Positions 34,101-46,000 of a DNA stretch of 64,000 nucleotides are shown here, one piece after another. Within the stretch, counting starts at the first letter, position 1. The number at the start of each line of letters is the position of its first letter. The notes under the pieces were generated by a model. It did not search any database. It worked only from the letters and a program-made list of their open reading frames with translations, and had not been told where the DNA came from. The translations under genes were made by a program, and so were the position numbers. Source of the stretch: Gnetum montanum (lineage: Eukaryota > Streptophyta > Gnetopsida > Gnetales > Gnetaceae); contig MNCI01008071.1 of the NCBI GenBank assembly GCA_015680685.1, positions 82,810 to 146,809 of the forward strand, written 5' to 3'.

Positions 34101-34631
34101 AATAAGTCCATCATCAACTTGTTGAAGTGGATGCTCAGCAACAGCAAGAGGTAGCGGCATGAGAAAATCCTCTATGTTCTATGGGCCTACAAGACGATGT
34201 GCAGAATCACAAGTAAGACTCCTTACAGCGTTGTTTATGAATCCAAAGCTATGTTGCCTCTTGAGTTGTAGGTACCATCACTCTGAATGATCCTATCTGA
34301 CATCATGAGTAAGGCATAGAACAACGAGTCATAGATCATCGACCTCAACACAATAGAAGAGGAGCATGCACAGACGCTAAGACACATAGAGCACTACCAA
34401 AGAAAGTAGCAGCAAAAGCACCATGCAGACCTGCATCGGTGGCTAGTACGGAAGGGAGACCTCATCCTCAAGGTCATCCGTGAACATGTGAGAAAATTCT
34501 CAACCAATTGGGAAGGTCCTTACGTGGTCACCAAAGCCTTCGGGAATGGAGCCTTCAAGCTAGCAGACATGAATGACAACGAGTTCGCCAACCCGGTGAA
34601 TCACTCATACCTCAATCCATACTACGTCTGA
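31170..34631 (+). pseudogene. pol (RT, RNase H, aRNH, integrase), Element 2
   Basis: RT: YQAGFIHAVDYSKWVSN, FMDGFSRYNQIH, TPWGTFYYIV, NNYVDDIIVKSK (YVDD) and KKCIFGVKTQ. Native RNase H (about 32430-32720) has IYLATSDTSIAALLC, so the first catalytic Asp is Leu. The aRNH (about 32920-33390) keeps TLHFDGAST, IHGDSQLVLNQITEVY and MVDALATLAL in shifting frames. Integrase (33600-34631) keeps WGLDLIGSITP, but two deletions near 33930 and 34000 remove the second catalytic Asp block. It ends with TGA at 34629-34631 after SYLNPYYV. Many stops and frameshifts; dead. Confidence 0.9.
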
Positions 34632-34639
34632 GCACATGG

Positions 34640-34990
34640 AGCAAGTAGACAACTGTCCTCTATGATGTAAAACTGGCACAAGAGAGCGAACATCCTCTAT
34701 GATGTTAAACTAGCATGGCTACAGCAACTTCTTCTATGATGATAAACTGGCAACAACAACATGGCGAATCTACAAGGACATTAAACTAGCAGCATCAAGC
34801 AGCGTCTGTAACAACGTTAAACTAGTGGCAACAAGTAGCATCTTCTATAATGTAAAACTAGCATAGCTAGTCCGCTATGACTATAAACTGGCACAACATA
34901 TCCACTATGACATTAAACTAGCATGTATAGTCTGTTGGAACCTTAAACCAGCATAGCAGTCCACTAGGACCTTAAACTGGGTTTGCGTCA
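34640..34990 (+). repeat. Short-motif array downstream of integrase, Element 2
   Basis: About ten units of 25-45 bp with the core TATGATGTTAAACTAGCA / GGACATTAAACTAGCA / GGACCTTAAACTGG. Same position as 51570-51785 in Element 4. Confidence 0.85.
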
Positions 34991-36250
34991 TCTCCCTAGC
35001 GTGCATCTATGTCGAGTACACATCGAACGAGCATGCGCAGTGTTGAGGCATGGGTGGGACATTGCAGCTCCAAAATGTAGTCCATGATGCAATGGGGACA
35101 TGCTCTAGAACATACATGATGCCGCCACCCTTGGCATTGTGCTGATCCTCTGGAGATGTCGTACGACATTGCACTGGCACTCCGGAGCTACTGTCGCCAC
35201 AGCCCCTTACCCTAATGGTAGTTCCCCAGCCAGTGCCTGCTACTAGAGTTCTAGCACTATTATGGCCTAGCCACAATATTGTTATCCTCTAGCCCCCTTC
35301 CAATGGTGTTCGGCTATGTGGTAGCTGATCCCATAGCTGAACTAGGAATGCATGCCCCTGGCAAGGATTCCAGAGCATTTTCACTCAAAACAGTGCCCTA
35401 GACACTAGCTCCTCCATGTAGACACTGCCAAAGACATTGTTGGCCTTCTGGCTTTGGACACCACACACCAGCAAAGGTGTCCAAAAGGCTTCAACAACGT
35501 CCACAGCAAGCAAGACCTTTGCCCTTGCTGGCCGAGGGCATGTCTTGCCACAGCAACAAAAGCTACAACGTCGTGAAGTGAGTGTCTCGACTAGCTTGAC
35601 TACTTCAGAGTGTAAATCCCATGACATGCATAACACATCTCACCGCATGGAAAACATCTATGCAAAACTCCATGACGTGCGTAACACAGCTCGTCACATG
35701 GAAAGCATCTGTAGGCAGGTTGAAACCCTATACGGATGTAATGCAACTCATCCTGGGAAAGAAACCTGTCCTACGAGAGGTCGAAGGCTAGGGACGGAAA
35801 AAGTGAAAAAGTAAACAACTCTCTCATGAGCACTTCGACGAGGGATTCAGCTAAACCTCATCTTTGTCCTTCTCCTATGCCTCCTTCCTCCCCACTTCAC
35901 CTTTTCCTTCCAATGCAACACTCTCAAGTGCAGCCAAGCGACGTCCTGACACTCACCAAATGACAATGTTAGCATTTTGTCTACTGTGTTGTTTCGTATT
36001 CTTTGTCAACGTCTATCGAGCCCATTCTCTAGACATAGACAAAGAGGGGTCAATGAAACACCCCAAAAATTTGAAGGCTTGCTTACTTCACTAGGCCTTG
36101 AAATTCGTGTAGCACTATAGTAGTTCTTCAAGACGAGAATGCTCTAAATTCAGACTGGCTAGTTTGGCAAATTTTCTACTTTAGGTGTAAACAAGCTCTA
36201 CGGATCATCCTGCCTATTCACCTAAGTAGTTTACCCAGCCGACGGCCTGC
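34991..36250 (+). other. Post-pol region / LTR U3 start, Element 2 (boundary unresolved)
   Basis: Aligns with 51790-53000 of Element 4. Reading frames such as 35437-35814 are not conserved between the two. A block at 36035-36075 (GACAAAGAGGGGTCAATG) is also found, inverted, in the subfamily I LTRs (1142-1183, 54841-54885), which suggests it lies within the LTR. Confidence 0.5.
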
Positions 36251-37655
36251 CTAGAAGCAATGCATGAAGTCGTCAGCAACACTTGGAATGCATGAAATAG
36301 TTTAGCAAGTTTTCTAAGTCACAAGGTCTACTACTCTACACTATGCATTGCTATGTAGCATAGCAAGCTTTAGAAAATGATTGTAGAACAAAGTGCTATG
36401 CCATGTTGTGCTACGCAGCGAACCACAGCATAGCAAAAGCTAGGTGATCGTTCCCCTTAACTGACTTCAAGTCCTTTAGCAATGTCTCTTTCCATCAAAA
36501 AGCGATAGACCATGTTTACTGCTACGCTATGATGAGCTACATGGTGCAACGAGGCATAGCAATTTTGTGGAGGTGACAGAAGGTAACTCAAAGGGTAGGA
36601 TTGGCAAGTTCTCAAGTTTCACAAAATGGCAAAGTTTTTGCCACTAAGGCCAATTGCTATGCTATGTAGCGTAGCAAGTATGTAGCCCACATGAAGCGAA
36701 ATTCATGACAAGATGCTATGCTATGCCGAACATGGTACGCTACGAAGCATAGCAAAACATCACAGGTGGTTGTGCGACATCAATGCACTTCACCTAATTG
36801 AACCTTTGGCACATCTCTCTAGATGCTGACAACACAATTATGCCATGGTAGGCTCACAGTTATGGCATGGCAGGCTCACATTACAACAATCATGTAGGCC
36901 CAACGGTCATGCAAGCACGTGTATCGTAGACAAGTGAATGTGGGCCCAAGGCACGTGGAATCCAAACCACATCTCTCATGTGCCCTTGGTCCTATAAATA
37001 CCCTGATGAACGATGCTTAGACTCTCTCTCTCTCTGGCTTTTGCACTCTTGGGTAGACTAGCTCTCTCTCTCTCTAGGTTGGACTCTAAGATTTGGTGGC
37101 AAAAACGAGCAAGTTAGCATTATAACCTTGAACAGTGTAAGCTTTCTATTTGACACTAAAAATAGTTAGCATTCTCAGCTGGCATTTTTTTTCCCCTATC
37201 TACCACCTTGGTAGAATTTTCTCATTATCGGCTCCTGAGTCCATGCCCAAGCACACAGCCGTCTTGCTCTACACGTCTTGGTTACTCTCGGGATCTTTGC
37301 ACTCCTCAACGCTGTGCAACCGACCGTATCCATTTTGACAGAGCAAGCTTGTAACTTTGGAGTAGTGCATTTTTCTAATTGCATTTTGCTTTGTTTCTTG
37401 CTTATTACTACATTTTATACTATTTTCTATTTTCTTTACATTTAAGCATTACTTCGTGCTATCATTTCGTTTCCAAACCACACATTGCAAAAGGCTATAT
37501 AGATGCCAACTAAGTCCCTGTCTGATCGACTAGACCATTCAGGGTGCCCCGTATCCATTCCATCTAGCACGACCCTCCCGCGAATATGGGGTTAATACTG
37601 TTGTGACTACCGACCCCTCGGTGCTTTCCAGCCGTTGATGTTTTCGATCGCTACA
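36251..37655 (+). repeat. 3' LTR of Element 2 (part that can be confirmed)
   Basis: Confirmed by its inverted counterpart at 38015 to about 39440. Contains the GCTACGTAGC-type palindrome cluster (36340-36760), a TATA box (36993-37000), a CT microsatellite directly after it (37021-37070) and the terminal GCTACA. The LTR 5' end probably lies further left. Confidence 0.75.
36993..37000 (+). promoter_or_regulatory. LTR TATA box, Element 2
   Basis: TATAAATA in CCTATAAATACCCTGATG. The inverted LTR has the same box at 38654-38661 on the minus strand. Confidence 0.65.
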
Positions 37656-37990
37656 GCAATCAAAAAGGCTTTATGTCTTGCTAGATTCTAAAGGAATTGT
37701 CAGAGCGACCAATCTGTAGCACGTGATGCATAAACAACCATAAAAGGGTGTCATTTTTATGCTAGTGCATAATAGGGTACAGAACATGTATAAGACTACA
37801 ATAAAACAAGTGAGTCAACTAGCGATTGGAGGCTTTATGTCCTCTAGGGTTCCCGAGGAACCATCGAAGTAATCGATCTGCACTGCACGATGCATAAAAA
37901 ACCACAAATGGGTGTCAAGTTTATGCTAACATGTATCAGGGTGTAGAATGCTTACAGGACTACCGTATAACATGGAAAGGACACTAAAAG
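37656..37990 (-). repeat. Inverted leader fragment with internal tandem duplication
   Basis: Lies between the Element 2 LTR end and an inverted PBS. Two diverged copies of a unit of about 160 bp (about 37667-37828 and 37829-37984) share AGGCTTTATGTC, GATGCATAAA, GGGTGTCA and TTTATGCTA. On the minus strand this is where a leader would lie after the PBS. Confidence 0.65.
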
Positions 37991-38008
37991 GTCCTCCTTC
38001 TAGTGCCA
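37991..38008 (-). other. Primer binding site (inverted)
   Basis: On the minus strand TGGCACTAGAAGGAGGAC, 6 bp from the LTR end at 38015. Two differences in the core from the PBS of Elements 1 and 3. Confidence 0.75.
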
Positions 38009-38014
38009 GAAAAT

Positions 38015-39440
38015 TGTACCGACCAAAAACGTCAACGGCTGGAAAACACCAAGAGGTCATTGGTCGTGACAGTATTAACCCCCAATCTACGTAATGGCCG
38101 TACTAGATAAAACGGAAATGTCATGCCTTGAATGGTCTAGTCGATCAGATAGGGACTTAGTCGGTGTCAATATAAACTTTCATAAACGAATAATTTGAAA
38201 ATGAAAATTCTAGTAGAGAGTGAAAAATTTGAATGCAAAAGAGATAGAAAACAATGTAAAATGCAATGATAAGTAAGAAAAAATGTAAATTGCAATTAGA
38301 AATATGCACCACTTCAAGAATGTGACTTCACTCTGTCAAGGCGAATACAATTGGCTGCACCGCACTGAGTGGCATAGGTATTCCAAGGGTAACCAAGATG
38401 TTTAGAGTGAGACAGCTGTATACTTGAACACGGACTCGAGAGTCAATAATGTAGAATGCTATGAGGATAACAGGAAAGAGAAGAATGAAATTCCAAATGG
38501 GGGTGTCAACTATTAACAGTTCCAAACAAGGTGTTTACAATGCTCAGAAATATAGTGCTAACGTTTTGCTCGCTTGCTTGCCAAAGGACCAGCTAGCCAA
38601 CGAGTTCCCCACAAAAGATTGAAAAATGATCCTTTGAGCATCACTCATTGTGGTATTTATAGGAATAAGGCCATGTGAAAGAGGTGATTTGGATGCCACG
38701 TGTCTTGGGCCTATGTTGACTTGTCTATGCTGCATTGGCGTGCATGACCGTTGGACATGCATGTCTGTTGGACGAGCTTGTCATGCTGCAATTATGTGAA
38801 GTGCATTGATGTGATGTAACTATCTACTACACCATGCCATGCTTTGTAGTGTAGCATGTGGGCATAGCGTAGCAATTTTTTATGTCTTCTATGCTATGCT
38901 ACGTAGCATAGCATAGCCACCAGTTTGAAGCAAAAACTTGCATTGCATCCTTTGCACTACGAATCTTGTGAACTTGCTGATATTGCCCTTTGAGATGCCT
39001 TTCATTATTCCTGCAGAGTTGCTACACTATGCTATGCTACGTAGCGTAGCATAGCATAGCAACCAACATGGCCTACCTTTTGCTAATTTTTCCACTTTTT
39101 GATGAAGGCACCATTGCTGAAGAACTTGAAGTCAAGCGAAGTAGCTATTTTCAAATGCTAGAGGCACTAACTCAGTGCAATTTGAAATCATCAAGTAAGC
39201 CAAGCCTTCCTATCTTACTCTCGCTACGTTGTGCTACACTGCGTAGCATAGCGTAGCACCTTGTATTGCAACAATTTGTGGTTGATGGTTTGAACAACTG
39301 TCTCCCGAAGCCTACTACGTTATATAGTGTGGTGTAGTGTAGCAAAACCCTTGACTAGAAAACCTGCCAAACTGCTTTGCACATTTTCAGCACCGCCAAA
39401 AACTCTTTCACAAATAAACCAAAGGCTTCTAGACTAATTA
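38015..39440 (-). repeat. Inverted subfamily II LTR
   Basis: Starts TGTACCGACC on plus and is the reverse complement of about 36250-37655, including the TATA box (38654-38661, minus) and the palindrome-rich U3 (38820-39350). It is fused near 39440 to plus-strand gag sequence of Element 4. Confidence 0.8.
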
Positions 39441-41077
39441 ATCCAATTGGCTAGGCTTAGGGAGCAATAGGATGCTATGTCCAACCAAGATGATGCTTTT
39501 TAGGATGGACAGGAGGAACTCGATTCCCAATCAGACGAGGGAGGTCCAACCAACCTTGTTCCTATCCCTCCTACCCAATCCTTCTGGGCTAAGCCATTAT
39601 TTACCACCACTCCCTTTGTGATTACGCCTACACTTTCACAACCCATAACTACAACAGCTATGGGTAGCCACATCAATCCCATGGGGTTTCAACACCCTCT
39701 TTCACCTGTTTCACCTGTGTCAGTTGCAGCTACTATCCCTTTGCAAACTATTCAGCAATCCATTCCTATAGCACATCATCCGCCAATCACGGCTACCCTG
39801 CCACATGTTCATACTGTACCTATTTCACAATTGTACATGACTTCTGTTTCCATTCCTACATTCACATCCGTTCCACAAACCCTGGTGGGCCCCAACCTGT
39901 CCACATGGTGGGCCCCATTCGTCTCTTCGCCTATTTCACAAGTATCGCAAATGGTACAACCCAACACCACTCTCAAGCCAACCAAGCCTCGTAGATGGTA
40001 CAACCTAACATGGGGCTATAGTCTACACTGCTGGCAATACAAGTAGTCCATCCAGTAGCCCAACCTATGGTTTCTTCCCTAACAACACCACCTACTGGGT
40101 GGTGGACAACACAAACAACACCACTCACAGGGGTTATCCTAGTGGTACCGTCGATGGGTCATGCCACTGCCCCCACCATGCCACAGGTGGGAGATGCCTC
40201 TGCAGTTCACCAACTATCTACAACGTTGCTAGGTCTTGACCAAGCATTCCAGCTCATCCAAACCCTCACTAAGGAAATAAAATAGCTCAAAGCTACTGGG
40301 TCTAACATAGTACAGGTCATGAACTTCTACTAGGATGACCCCATCAGCCCTACAATCCCTGCTTTGACACTGCCCCCAAGGATGTCTCTTCCACTCTTCA
40401 TGAAGTACGATGGGGTGGGAGATCCCAATGCACATCTTATCATCTTTAGGTCTAAATCTTTGCTATTGCAGCAATGTCTGCACATGATCATTCGCATCTT
40501 CGCCATGTCTTTAGCTGGGAAAGCCCTAGATTGGTACCGCACATTGTCATGCTCATCCATTTCAACTCTGGAAGTGCTGCTGACCTAGATCATGACACGT
40601 TTCAAGTACAACTTGAAGATAAAAACCAGGCTAGATCAATTGATGAGTGTGAATCAAGACCCACTAGAACCAAGCCAAAAGTTCATTCAACATTAGAGCG
40701 CAACCCTTAATGAAATTTTTGAGCCCATTGTGAAGGCCCACTTGCTGGCTGTCTTTAAGGGTGCAGTGAATGACTCCATCTAGTCCAAACTATACTACCT
40801 CACTCTTCACTCTCTAAGTTAGTCTTTCACTTAGACTCAGAGCATACAAGACATGGTTGAGGCAAGCAAAGACCTTGCCTACATCGCTTACAAAAATACC
40901 TTCACAAATAAAGACAAGGGTAAGGCCCCAACAACCATAGTGGCCATTGTGGCAACTGAGGCCAAGGCCAAATGTAGCAACAATGGTAGCAAGAATAACA
41001 AGAAATCGGCTGTACCAACGGCCAACCCCTGTATGAAAGCAACCAGGGGAAGATGGTGCTGGATGAAAGCAACCTAG
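39441..41077 (+). pseudogene. gag, Element 4
   Basis: Collinear with the gag of Element 1. MSNQDDAF at 39477 corresponds to MANPQLKEEDDF there, but coding sequence continues upstream to the LTR fusion, so the real N-terminus is missing. Next come a Pro/Thr/Ser-rich half with an ORF at 39618-40046, FMKYDGVGDPNAHLIIFR (about 40395-40450) and a gag core with stops. No intact knuckle was found; the expected site near 41080 is degraded. Confidence 0.78.
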
Positions 41078-41989
41078 TGCACCCTGAAAACCAATCTATG
41101 TATGTCTACATAGATCCCCTCAACGCCAAAAATGCTGGTTATATAATCAATGCCATTGGCATTGACAGTGATCCCAGGCCACCCCAGCAGCCATTCATGG
41201 TCTATGTGACTTAGCGTAGTGCACCAGCACCACCACCAGTTGGTCCAAGCTCATAGCACCCGTATGTCCTGAGAGTCCCACCATGGGCATCCACCTTTGT
41301 GTCACCTATTAGCGGAGCCACGCAGTATCATCTGTTAACATCTCTAGCTCCATTCGTCATCAAGGGGCTGACATCCTCGATGGCCCCTACCCCACACAAC
41401 ACAACTGAATAGCCTTCTTACTACGTAAGACAAGAAGTCCACTTTGCAGGTGAGACGTCAAAGGGAAGTACTATTAAAGGTACCCCCAAGCCTACATCGT
41501 CATCCCTTGCATCTATACCTTCACCACCAAAGATGAAGGTCGACACGACTACGTAGCCTAGATCACTCTGCCGACAAGGATCTGAACCCAAATCTGAAGT
41601 TTCCTCTCCTAGAGAAATTTGTCTTCTAGGACGAAGAGAAGAGGAGGAAAGCATCAAACAAGGGAGCAGCCAAGACCTCTTGGACACCCTCACATAAGTC
41701 AAATAATCTCTAAAAAAAAGACACTATGTTGAGCTTGTACGACCTAATCATGACATCTATCCCACATCGAGAGGCTTTGATCCACATGTTGACAGCAACT
41801 CCAGTCAACGAAGACATGTCAGTGAAGGAAGAAGCAATCTACTCGATCATGCTTCCCTCCACACCTGCATGGTTAGAACAACCTCAACTAACCTTCCGTG
41901 AGGATGCCATTAGGGAAGGCCTCGACAGGGGTCAGGTGACTATGGTGCACCTTTTCATCATAATTTAGGTTAGCCAACATTGGATTTGA

Positions 41990-42442
41990 AGGATACACGT
42001 TGATGATGGGGCCACCACGAATGTCATCCCCCTCCCCATTGTGGACATGCTGGGCTTGGTCGACTAGATCAAACCCATGACAACCTCATGCTTGAGGTCA
42101 TTCAATGGGATGTGGGTCGTGGTAAAGGGCATAGTTCACATGAACTTCGTAGCAAGGGACTGGTTCCCCACAAACACAACAATCATCATGGTCAAGGAAA
42201 TGCCTGGGTTTAACCTCATATTGGGGAGATCATGCTTAGCACAAGTTAGGGTTGTTTCCTCACCCATACACCAGGAGATCCACCTAACTTACGTAGGCAG
42301 AGAAGTGGTGATCCACGGTGATGAAGTAGCAACACAAGAAATTCACAACGTAGGCATGGAACAAGGCTCAGAAGTCATAACTTCTGAGAATGAAGCACTT
42401 GTAGAAATCTACATTAACTACCCAATAGAGGGTTCGGCTTAG
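41990..42442 (+). pseudogene. Protease, Element 4
   Basis: VDDGATTNVIPLPIVDMLG at about 41999-42057, one TAG, then the ORF 42077-42442 with CLRSFNGMWVVVKG and PGFNLILGRSCLAQV. Same active-site DDGA as Element 1. The 41080-41990 stretch before it is a degraded Pro/Thr/Ser-rich linker. Confidence 0.85.
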
Positions 42443-42627
42443 CAAGTTGATCCCCAAAACGAAGGCCCTTCCAAGTGGGAGGCAATGACAAGGACGAAGG
42501 CCCTGGCGGAACATCTCGGCCGTACGTCTCACACAACCAGCGTTGGGTTAAGAAGCAATTTTACCTAGCATAGCAACCCCACTACTTCCTGCCCACACAC
42601 TACTCATATGCTTCCACGCTACAGCCT

Positions 42628-42800
42628 GAAATGGCCCAAAACTAGCAACGTGCAATGGCCCGAAATGGCCTAAAACTACGCTATGGCCCGAAATGACCTA
42701 AAACTAGCATAAGTTACAAGTTAGCCTTTGTTTAAGTGTTTGACGCATCATCTCTTTGGCATGTTACGCAATGGCCCAAAATGACCTAAAACTAGCACAT
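42628..42800 (+). repeat. Short-motif array between protease and antisense gene, Element 4
   Basis: Four copies of AATGGCCCRAAATGRCCTAA followed by AACTAGC or AACTACG. The mirror position in Element 1 is 9222-9385. Confidence 0.8.
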
Positions 42801-43013
42801 GAAAGCATGAACATTTTATACAAAATGCACGTATGCAATACACAAGTTAGTGCAAAACCCTCTTACTTTATTCAAAACTATTTTTTTTCAATGGTTGCAT
42901 TACACAAAATTGCAAAAAAACCCAAAATTCAAAATTTTCAAAAAAAAAATCCCATTCATTTATGGGTTGTCTCTTTCCACATCTTTTTCGCCATCTATTC
43001 CTACATAATTACC
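42801..43013. other. AT-rich spacer beyond the 3' end of copy C
   Basis: Contains A-rich and T-rich runs (42880-42950). Equivalent to the 3' flank of copy A. No gene seen. Confidence 0.4.
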
Positions 43014-46000
43014 TTATGCATCACCTTTCCCTGCTTTGTCCCTCACCGGCTCTTCATTCCCTCCCTCTACAGGTGCTGCACCATCACTTTGGGCTTGCAT
43101 CGTAGGGGAGAAGTGGTCAGTTAGGGCAACAAACACAAACTACGACTAAGCATAAACATCAACACGATAGAAAGCGACTAACCTAAGAATGTCCCATGTC
43201 TGTCTTGAAGGGTATCTGGTCTAAACCGAGCTCGAGGCGACACCAGACCTCCTCTACCATGATATCTACCCAACACCTCCTTCCTAGTGCAGCATCTACT
43301 GCAGCAGCTCTCTCCCTTTCAATGGGTGTCCACCTCGGCAAACTTGGAGAAAAGGAGACAGTTACAGTCTCTCCTGTGGGAAGGGCCACCTTCTAGTCAG
43401 GAGATTTCATGACCTTGACCTACTCTTTAAACTTGGTGTAGGCCTCAGAAGCATCAATGGCATTTATGAGCGCTTCGTACGTAAATGCCTCCACACCAGT
43501 GTCTTCATATAACTTATGATGAGTGGCATTTTTCTGTTTATACATATATTTATGGTTTCTTTGGGTCTGCCCCCATTCATAAATCTTAGCACTAATGTCT
43601 CTTAAATCCTAAAACTTCTGATCCAGTAGATCCTTCTGCATATGCTGCTTTATTAGTTCAAAGGTAGTCTCGACATTCTGACGTGCAACTATCCAAAACT
43701 TGGTGTGGTCTACCACAGTTGTGCACTAGTCCTTGTTGTTAGTGCTACGGGCCATGAGAAACTCGTTCCTTGATTTGAGATCCTCCACCTCAGCCCTTAG
43801 GTTAGCTTCCCTCTGCTCTGCCTTCTGTGCTTGTTTCCACAGCTCCCCGTTGGTACGGTTTCACTCCCACAGAGAGCACGCCGAGTGTAAAGCGCATTTG
43901 CAAACCTCATTGTATGCATGATGAAACACCTCAGTCACTTCCAGTAGGAATGTGGATACAACACTGACTTTCAAAGGTCATGTTAGGTCCCATTTGAGTC
44001 GAGAAGCTACCATGACATAAAGAACACACTAGTCGCATTAGCATAACACGAGTAGCAAACACAAGAAACTTTAGCATAACAACACGAGAGCAAGAAACAC
44101 TACTACTTACCTGCTTCAGGCTCCACCTGTCGAAGGTGACCAATCATGTCATCAACAATCCCCTGCATAAACACAAACTTTTCGAGGATTTCAGCCTAGG
44201 ATCTCATGTGAACGGGAGGGGGTCCTGTGGCATTAGCGGTAACACCTGTTGCATAACCAAACACATTAGAAATGACCAAAATAGACTAAGACAAGGCAAA
44301 CATATTGCCGAACTCACCAATGCTAGGTTGTGGTCTCACTTCTGGCTGACGCAAAATGATGACGAAAGCTTGGTCGGAAGTTCTTCCTAGGTCCCTGTGA
44401 ACCTCCTCTTCATGCACTGGTGGTTTTCCTTTCAGGAGACGAGCTTCATTTTTATTCAAGGGAGACTCCTCCATAGGAGGATTCTCCCTAATAACGAGAG
44501 CCCTTGCCCTAGCTGCAGGAGCTCTCTGCTTATCAACCGGGGCCCTTCTCTCTAAGATTGGGGCCCCGCATCTTTATTCATCGTCCCTGTCCTAAGGGTC
44601 GACACCTCTTCGTCGCCTTCTTCTTTTTCTTCTTGTGGTAAAAAAAATGCATTTGCATTATCTCAAATGATGTTAGCCTAAGGTAGATGCTATGCTACGC
44701 TATGCCACCTAGCGCAGCATAGCATAGTAGACAACAACAAAGCAAGCACTGAACGAAAGCACTTACCAATAGGAGGTCGCATCCTCTGTAGTTTAAGTCG
44801 TAGCCTTTTCCCCTCCTCCTCCTTCACGTGAAGGGTTTCCTTAGCCGGGGGAGGTCTCTTTTACTGCAACTTGCTGGCCACAGTCTCATCCATGAGACGT
44901 TCACCTTGTGACACGCTACTGTCCACGGTGAGGGGCATCTTGCCTGCACTGTCCTAGCTGCGAACATTGTAGGCCACCTAATCCTTATTCATTATAGAAA
45001 ATGACTCCTTGATTACTTCTAGGGGTTCCATGACTCAGATGGTCCAAAAAATATGATGAATCCAAGGTCTGGAAATTTGGTGGTGATTTCGCATGACCCA
45101 ACCTCCTTTCTCCTGGACCACCAAGAACTCCACGAACTCTTAAGATAACCTATGTAGAAGGTGTAATGGATGTTGGAATGAGACTCCATTTTTGTATGGT
45201 GCCCCAATATTTCATCCTGCAAGCCTTTACACAAGGACTCGACTTAGTTGTAACGGGGCCCCTCCTCCATAACCTCATGCATTATCTAGGCCTACTCAAG
45301 CCCCACGACCTTTTCCTGTATGAGCAACTGGGGATATGTATGACCATGAAAGATGGGGTAGAACTCCTTTGCAGGTCCCTCCTTGAGTTTCTCCATGGGG
45401 ATCCCCTTACGCTCATTGGTGAGCCCTAACCACTCCTAAATGTGCTTCTTCTGGAGGGTCAACTCCATCTTTGATTTCAACCCTACCGAAATGCCTTCAG
45501 CAAGGACACCGAACAAATCCATGAACAGTTGGTCATTGATGTCAATGATCACTTTCATGCCACACACACACAAGCAAAAGAGGCCCACTTTTTCGGAGAA
45601 GGACTCAACCACGAAAAGCATCTTGGTGGCAGGAACGCCTGGATTCGGGGCCAAGAATAGATCCAGAAGCCCCGCCTTTTTGATGTTCTGGAATAGGGAG
45701 TCTGAGGCCCCACCATTAGCTAACATTGTCTCATTTCTACTTCCCCATACTTGAAGTAGACATTCACCCCCTATGCTTCAACAGTTACCACCATCACCTC
45801 CCAAGGCTTCTTTGCCCCTATAATAGTTCCAAAAAAATGTTTAGCGAAAAATGCAGAGAATGCAAAAATTGCAAAGACACTTAAACATGTGGCACTTACC
45901 GCTCAACCTACTAGGTCAGTATGGTAGTGGAAACTATGGGAGTACAACCAGAGCCTGTTCAACCATGACCGATTTAAAGGGTTCCACCTACTCCCCATCC

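Larger units (their letters stand above)
30874..37655 (+). mobile_element. Element 2, right part (pol and 3' LTR)
   Basis: Resumes at the right TSD (TTTCG) with the remainder of the short-motif array, then pol (31170-34631), a post-integrase motif array, and a 3' region with LTR ending GCTACA at 37655. Collinear with 47826-53261 of Element 4. Confidence 0.9.

Noticed and set aside
35437-35814. 125-residue frame in the 3' region of Element 2
   Set aside because: The corresponding region of Element 4 (about 52250-52600) is interrupted and shifted, so coding is not conserved.
39809-40003. Minus-strand frame over gag of Element 4
   Set aside because: Shadow of the plus-strand Pro/Thr-rich gag frame.
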